A stretch of DNA of 64,000 bases from Clostridia bacterium. GTDB taxonomy: Bacteria; Bacillota; Clostridia; Oscillospirales; Acutalibacteraceae. Position numbers and translations under genes: made by a program. Of this stretch, positions 60,392-64,000 are shown in pieces. Every line of letters starts with the position of its first letter. Position 1 is the stretch's first letter. The stretch is taken from positions 28,880 through 92,879 of the forward strand of contig JAFQKF010000048.1 of assembly GCA_017397105.1 (NCBI GenBank). Direction: 5' to 3'. The notes under the pieces were generated by a model. The model saw only the letters and a list, made by a program, of their open reading frames with translations. It was not told the DNA's origin and did not search any database.

Positions 60392-61627
60392 TCAGCCTTT
60401 GACGTATGTGTAATAGTTTGTGTCAATCAGCTCCTCGGCTGCGGCAAAGGCTTCTTCAACAGTTTCGTACCATCCGTAGTTTTTGGTAATTTTAACGCTG
60501 TTGATTTTATTGGTTGTATCACGGTAGCAGTTGTCAATTTCCGCAATGTAGTAGTACTTGCTTGAAAACCAACCGGTACTTTCGTATTTGAATACTGCTA
60601 CTACCTTGTTGCTGTATTTTGCATCATCGTTTGCAGCGGTGAGGATATAGCAGCCCTGAGAGGTGACGTAGCTGCTGTCTTCGATATGTAAGCTGTAAAT
60701 ACTGCCGAGGTTTTTCTTTACTTCTTCAGCTGTTTTGAATGCTTCGGGAACAAGGATTGTATATTCTTTTTCAGACTGAGCAAGAATGGTGTTTTCTTTA
60801 AGGTCGTTCGAGTAAGCTGAAACGGTTACTTTTTCTCCATTTTTCAGATCAGTAGTGGAAGAAACGTTGAAGTTAATTTCTGACTGCTCTGCTTCGCTGT
60901 AATTTACGTATAAGCGTCTGTCGTCGCTTGTGATTATGAAGCTTTCCAGCTTTTCGTTAAGATCAGCTTTAGGCTTTACGGTTGCTTTTACAAAACCTGA
61001 TACACCTTCAAACACAACGTCTATATATTTGAACGGGTCGATAGCATAGCCGGTTTTAAGACCTTCTACGGTGAGCGTGATTTTGTCCGCTTTAAGCTCG
61101 TAGCCGTATTCCTTGAGTGCTTCTTTGGCTTGCGCATCAAGCGAAACGGTCAGCTCAAGCTCATCGCCGTTTGCAACGTATTCAGACTTGTTGAGGGTAA
61201 GTTCCATTGCATCAAGACCTTCAAGAAGGGCATCGTATTCTTCGTATACCTTATCATACAGCTCGCTGTATTTCTCGTAGTTCTTCTCAGCCCTGCTGTC
61301 CATATCGAGCTCGTAATAAATATCGGCTTTTTCCTCAGCCTTTTCAAGGTCCTTGCCGTACTTCTCGTTTATCACTTCACGGATTGCATCAACGGCATCT
61401 GAGTGGAGAATGCTTCCTTTTGCGATTGCGTATCCGTCAAAGCCAGAAACGTCGATTTGCAGATATTCGGTAACGTCAATGGTTTTTGTTGAGCCTGACG
61501 AAAACAGGCACACAGCCGCAACAACTACTGCCACAACGGCAACTGCGATTGCGATAATAGCGGAGATGCGCTTATTTTTCTTTTTGTTGGTTTCGGTGGT
61601 GTTTTCCGATGTGATGATTTCTGACAT
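60392..61627 (-). CDS. single-span membrane protein of unknown function
   Basis: 411 residues, GAGGAGG upstream of the ATG. Short charged cytoplasmic N-terminus with KKKNKR, one membrane span (21-42), then an extracytoplasmic part: a small beta domain (IDVTEYLQIDVSGFDGYAIA), a helical Lys/Glu/Tyr-rich segment (about 80-140), two more beta domains with YVANGDELELTVSLD and TDLKNGEKVTVSAY, and an aromatic C-terminal domain (YESTGWFSSKYYYIAEIDN). Similar YvbJ-like proteins often carry an N-terminal zinc ribbon, absent here. Cotranscribed with the M48 peptidase. Confidence 0.7.
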   Translation of the reverse strand: MSEIITSENTTETNKKKNKRISAIIAIAVAVVAVVVAAVCLFSSGSTKTIDVTEYLQIDVSGFDGYAIAKGSILHSDAVDAIREVINEKYGKDLEKAEEKADIYYELDMDSRAEKNYEKYSELYDKVYEEYDALLEGLDAMELTLNKSEYVANGDELELTVSLDAQAKEALKEYGYELKADKITLTVEGLKTGYAIDPFKYIDVVFEGVSGFVKATVKPKADLNEKLESFIITSDDRRLYVNYSEAEQSEINFNVSSTTDLKNGEKVTVSAYSNDLKENTILAQSEKEYTILVPEAFKTAEEVKKNLGSIYSLHIEDSSYVTSQGCYILTAANDDAKYSNKVVAVFKYESTGWFSSKYYYIAEIDNCYRDTTNKINSVKITKNYGWYETVEEAFAAAEELIDTNYYTYVKG

Positions 61628-61669
61628 TTGATTTTCCTCCTCGTTGAAGCTTTTTATTCGGTTTTTTTT

Positions 61670-61717
61670 ACCGCTTCAACTATAAGACGAGCGAGATTTG
61701 AAATCGGTTCAAAAAAA
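61670..61717 (-). promoter_or_regulatory. ECF-type promoter, copy 2
   Basis: On the minus strand GAACC (61706-61710), 16-bp spacer, CGTC (61686-61689) then TTATAG. It matches the copy at 59261-59308 in the -35, spacer ends, -10 and following bases. Confidence 0.65.
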
Positions 61718-61739
61718 TTGGATTTTTTGTAAAAAAGTT

Positions 61740-61763
61740 GGCGGCAGGGATTAACCTGCCGCC
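61740..61763 (-). terminator. terminator after the right-edge LRR gene
   Basis: GGCGGCAGG / CCTGCCGCC with a 6-nt loop; the minus strand continues AACTTTTTTAC. Confidence 0.92.
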
Positions 61764-61787
61764 GTGCGATGGGAATATAAAGAGGAA

Positions 61788-64000
61788 TCAAAAGCTCTGC
61801 TCGATAATTCTGTTAAGTCCGAAAAGATTTTTGAAGAAGGAAATGAGCTTCTGGAAGAAACCTGCCTTAACGGTCACGCTCTGAGAATCGGAGATTTCTT
61901 TTTCTTCGGTGTTGTGAAGAACTTTGCCGTCGTCATCAACAAGCTTTACCTCTACGGTGAAGTTGCCTTTTGCCTCAGGAGCGGTGAATGTTTCGCCTTC
62001 TACAGGGCTTGGGTTGCCGTTAACATACCATACGAGTTTTGCGTTTTCGGGCATATTATCAACAATTGCAGTGAGCTTAAGCTTGTCTCCGTAATTTACG
62101 GTTGCACCGTTGGATTTGTTTTTGATTGAAATGCTTGTTGCTTCGTTAGTGGATTCGGCGATGATGAAGGGACTGAAGCTGCTTACTTCGAATCTGAAAT
62201 ATTTTTTGCCGTTTTCGGTTACTATTTCAAGCTTATTTTTACTGCTCTTGGTTTCGAAAACTTCATCTGCTCCCTGAAGGGGATGGATAATAACGATGTT
62301 TTCTGTGTTTGCAACATAATCGGGAACGGGCATTTTGATTGTGCATTTTTTGCCGCTGTTGAAATGGGCTTTCGAGCCGGACTGACCGCTGATTTCCATA
62401 GAAATATTAAACGTACCCCTCATTTTATAAGGATTGGTCTGGTCGATAATATAAAGTCCGCCGTTACTGTTGGAGTTTGTTTCCTCTGTTACCTTAAACT
62501 GTACGTCTGTTTCCTGGAAGCAGTCGCCGTCAAAGCTTGCGGAAACATCAGAAGCGCTGTCAACCTTTTCAACGTTTACTGTTGCGGTGAAAGTGAGATT
62601 CTTTGCAGGCATTGTTTCGGGAATAGCTTTATCCCAACCTGTGATTTCGCAACCGTCAACATCATTGTTTCCGGGTACTTCAATGGCTTCGCCGTATTTT
62701 ACGTTTTTAACAATTGATTCTCCGTAAACATTGAACGTAACGGTATATGAAAGTTTTTCAATAACAGCGGTAATTGTAACGTCCTTTTCACCTACGGTGT
62801 AGGGGAAGGTAACGTCGTTGCCGTCAGAATCCTTCCAACCCACAATTTTGTGGCCGGTGATGTCGTACTCGTTTGCGGCGGGGGCGTTAATAACTTTGCC
62901 GGTTATTTTGCCTTTGTGTTCGAATATTTTACCGTTTACGTCAATTGTTACGTTATATGTAGTGCGCTCAAGAATTGCGGTAAACTCAACGTCGGTGTTT
63001 TTCATCTTGACAGGGAAGTTTATTTCGTTGCCTTCTGAATCCTCCCAGCCGATTACTTTGTAACCGGAGATGTCGTACTCGCTTTCGTCGGGGGCAACGA
63101 TATCCTCGCCCTTAGCAAACACCTTGGTGATTGTGTCGGAATTAATTTTAAATGTTGCGGTGAACTTACCGAAGTGAACGGTTGCGTTGGTCAGGGGATC
63201 GTTGCCTGTGCCGATATTGTTTACTGCTTTGTCCCAATCTGCCTGAGTACCTGCGTTGTAATAAACGTCAGAGAGTGAGGTGCAGTTATAGAATGCTTTT
63301 TGGTTGATAGTGTTTACTTTACCGTTAAAGGTTACTTTTTCAAGATTTGTCGCACAGGAGCATACGTATGCGGGAATAGAGGTTACGTTTTCACCGAAAA
63401 CAATTTCATTGAAACTGTTACAGTTGATATAATTATTATTGATTTCGTTATGATAATAGATCGTACAATTATTAGCATTGAAATATATAGTTTTGAGTTT
63501 TGCACAGTTTTCGAAGACATATCTTCCGATTGCTTTAACGTTTTCGGGAATAGTGATTTCGGTAATGTTACAGCTATTGAAAGCAGAATCACCGATAATT
63601 TCAAGGCTTTCGGATAAAGTTACGGAAGTAATACCGGAGCAGCCAGAAAAGGCGGAAGAGCCTATTGTATTAACATCGGAAAGGTCTATAGAGGTGAGAG
63701 CGTTACAATTTGCAAAAGCGGAAGAGTCTATAGTTTTAACATTTGAAAAAACAACGGAATTAAGTTGCTCGCAGTTTTCAAAAGCATGGGAGCCTATTTT
63801 AGTTACTTCAGCATTGAAGGTTACGGTTTTAAGGTTGGTAGCACCGCAGCATACATATGCGGGAATAGAGGTTACGTTTTCACCAAAAACAATTTCGGTG
63901 AAGTTGATATTGCCGTTAAAAGGTGCATAATCATTTGAAGAAACAGAACAATTGTTGGCATTGAAATACACTGTTTTAAGGTTGGCGCAATTCTGAAATG
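61788..64000 (-). CDS. large secreted LRR/beta-repeat protein with amphipathic tail, 5' end outside the window
   Basis: At least 736 residues; the frame stays open to the window edge (FQNCANLKTVYFNANNC is read beyond the first possible start), so the N-terminus and signal peptide are missing. BspA LRR_5 repeats fill the first 270 residues (AFENCEQLNSVVFSNVKTID, LTSIDLSDVNTIGSSAFSG). Then four InlB-type beta-repeats (FTATFKINSDTITKVFAKG, YNVTIDVNGKIFEHKG), a unique domain of about 130 residues, an Ig-like domain (TVNYGDKLKLTAIVDN) and the tail AGFFQKLISFFKNLFGLNRI. Architecture parallels the giant 50-kb protein. Confidence 0.85.
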   Translation of the reverse strand, partial: FQNCANLKTVYFNANNCSVSSNDYAPFNGNINFTEIVFGENVTSIPAYVCCGATNLKTVTFNAEVTKIGSHAFENCEQLNSVVFSNVKTIDSSAFANCNALTSIDLSDVNTIGSSAFSGCSGITSVTLSESLEIIGDSAFNSCNITEITIPENVKAIGRYVFENCAKLKTIYFNANNCTIYYHNEINNNYINCNSFNEIVFGENVTSIPAYVCSCATNLEKVTFNGKVNTINQKAFYNCTSLSDVYYNAGTQADWDKAVNNIGTGNDPLTNATVHFGKFTATFKINSDTITKVFAKGEDIVAPDESEYDISGYKVIGWEDSEGNEINFPVKMKNTDVEFTAILERTTYNVTIDVNGKIFEHKGKITGKVINAPAANEYDITGHKIVGWKDSDGNDVTFPYTVGEKDVTITAVIEKLSYTVTFNVYGESIVKNVKYGEAIEVPGNNDVDGCEITGWDKAIPETMPAKNLTFTATVNVEKVDSASDVSASFDGDCFQETDVQFKVTEETNSNSNGGLYIIDQTNPYKMRGTFNISMEISGQSGSKAHFNSGKKCTIKMPVPDYVANTENIVIIHPLQGADEVFETKSSKNKLEIVTENGKKYFRFEVSSFSPFIIAESTNEATSISIKNKSNGATVNYGDKLKLTAIVDNMPENAKLVWYVNGNPSPVEGETFTAPEAKGNFTVEVKLVDDDGKVLHNTEEKEISDSQSVTVKAGFFQKLISFFKNLFGLNRIIEQSF

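Overview
The window reads as chromosomal DNA of an anaerobic, spore-forming, Gram-positive Clostridia, probably a gut member of the Oscillospiraceae/Ruminococcaceae type. Reasons: spoVAC/spoVAD, the Firmicutes order rpmG-secE-nusG-rplK-rplA-rplJ-rplL, strong AAGGAGG ribosome binding sites, BcrA/BadF-type activases, GPH sugar symporters, Ig-like/BspA-type secreted proteins and two small ECF sigma loci. The genus assignment is inference; no 16S gene is present.

Layout. 0-1.4 kb: end of a myo-inositol operon (IolJ-type aldolase end, iolC), then tRNA-Arg(CCG). 1.4-3.1 kb: an AT-rich inverted-repeat element with a four-helix-bundle (S23) protein and a metallophosphoesterase. 3.2-8.2 kb: LytTR/DUF3021 pair, two ECF sigma loci (one with an anti-sigma candidate, one with only a stub), and a SulP transporter. 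8.2-13.1 kb: PlsC and a two-gene 2-hydroxyacyl-CoA dehydratase activase system. 13.1-16.4 kb: an envelope O-acylation cassette (DUF4358 lipoprotein, MBOAT, DHHW). 16.4-24.4 kb: rhamnosidase, two GPH symporters, and a zinc-ribbon/Ig-like membrane protein operon. 24.5-28.3 kb: the transcription/translation core with three kinds of leader or operator. 28.3-33 kb: coiled-coil protein, rsmD, uvrC, HPr, nadE. 33-38 kb: a lipoprotein, a propeller plus alpha-barrel protein, a Cys-rich small protein, iolA/mmsA (second inositol locus). 38.2-40.7 kb: AT-rich Ig-like/M23 peptidase and a lipoprotein. 40.8-47 kb: three tandem paralogous B12-binding radical SAM enzymes. 47.4-50 kb: YjbR, GNAT, a zinc-ribbon membrane protein, spoVAC and a spoVAD that is cut off.

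50-64 kb is an accessory surface-protein region that begins exactly where spoVAD homology stops. It holds a 2140-residue secreted protein (C-type lectin fold, CLCA-like metallopeptidase, Ca-binding, LRR and about eleven alternating beta-repeats), three further secreted BspA-type LRR proteins, an M48 membrane protease and its operon partner. All four secreted proteins end in an amphipathic, aromatic/basic C-terminal tail instead of LPXTG. Two transcription units share a GAACC-N16-CGTC promoter of ECF type, and the giant gene has a structured leader ending in an intrinsic terminator just before the ribosome binding site.

The signals I consider most worth following are the shared C-terminal tail with the shared ECF-type promoter, the riboswitch-like leader of the giant gene, the triplicated radical SAM locus with its 22-bp and 13-bp repeats, and the spoVAD break.
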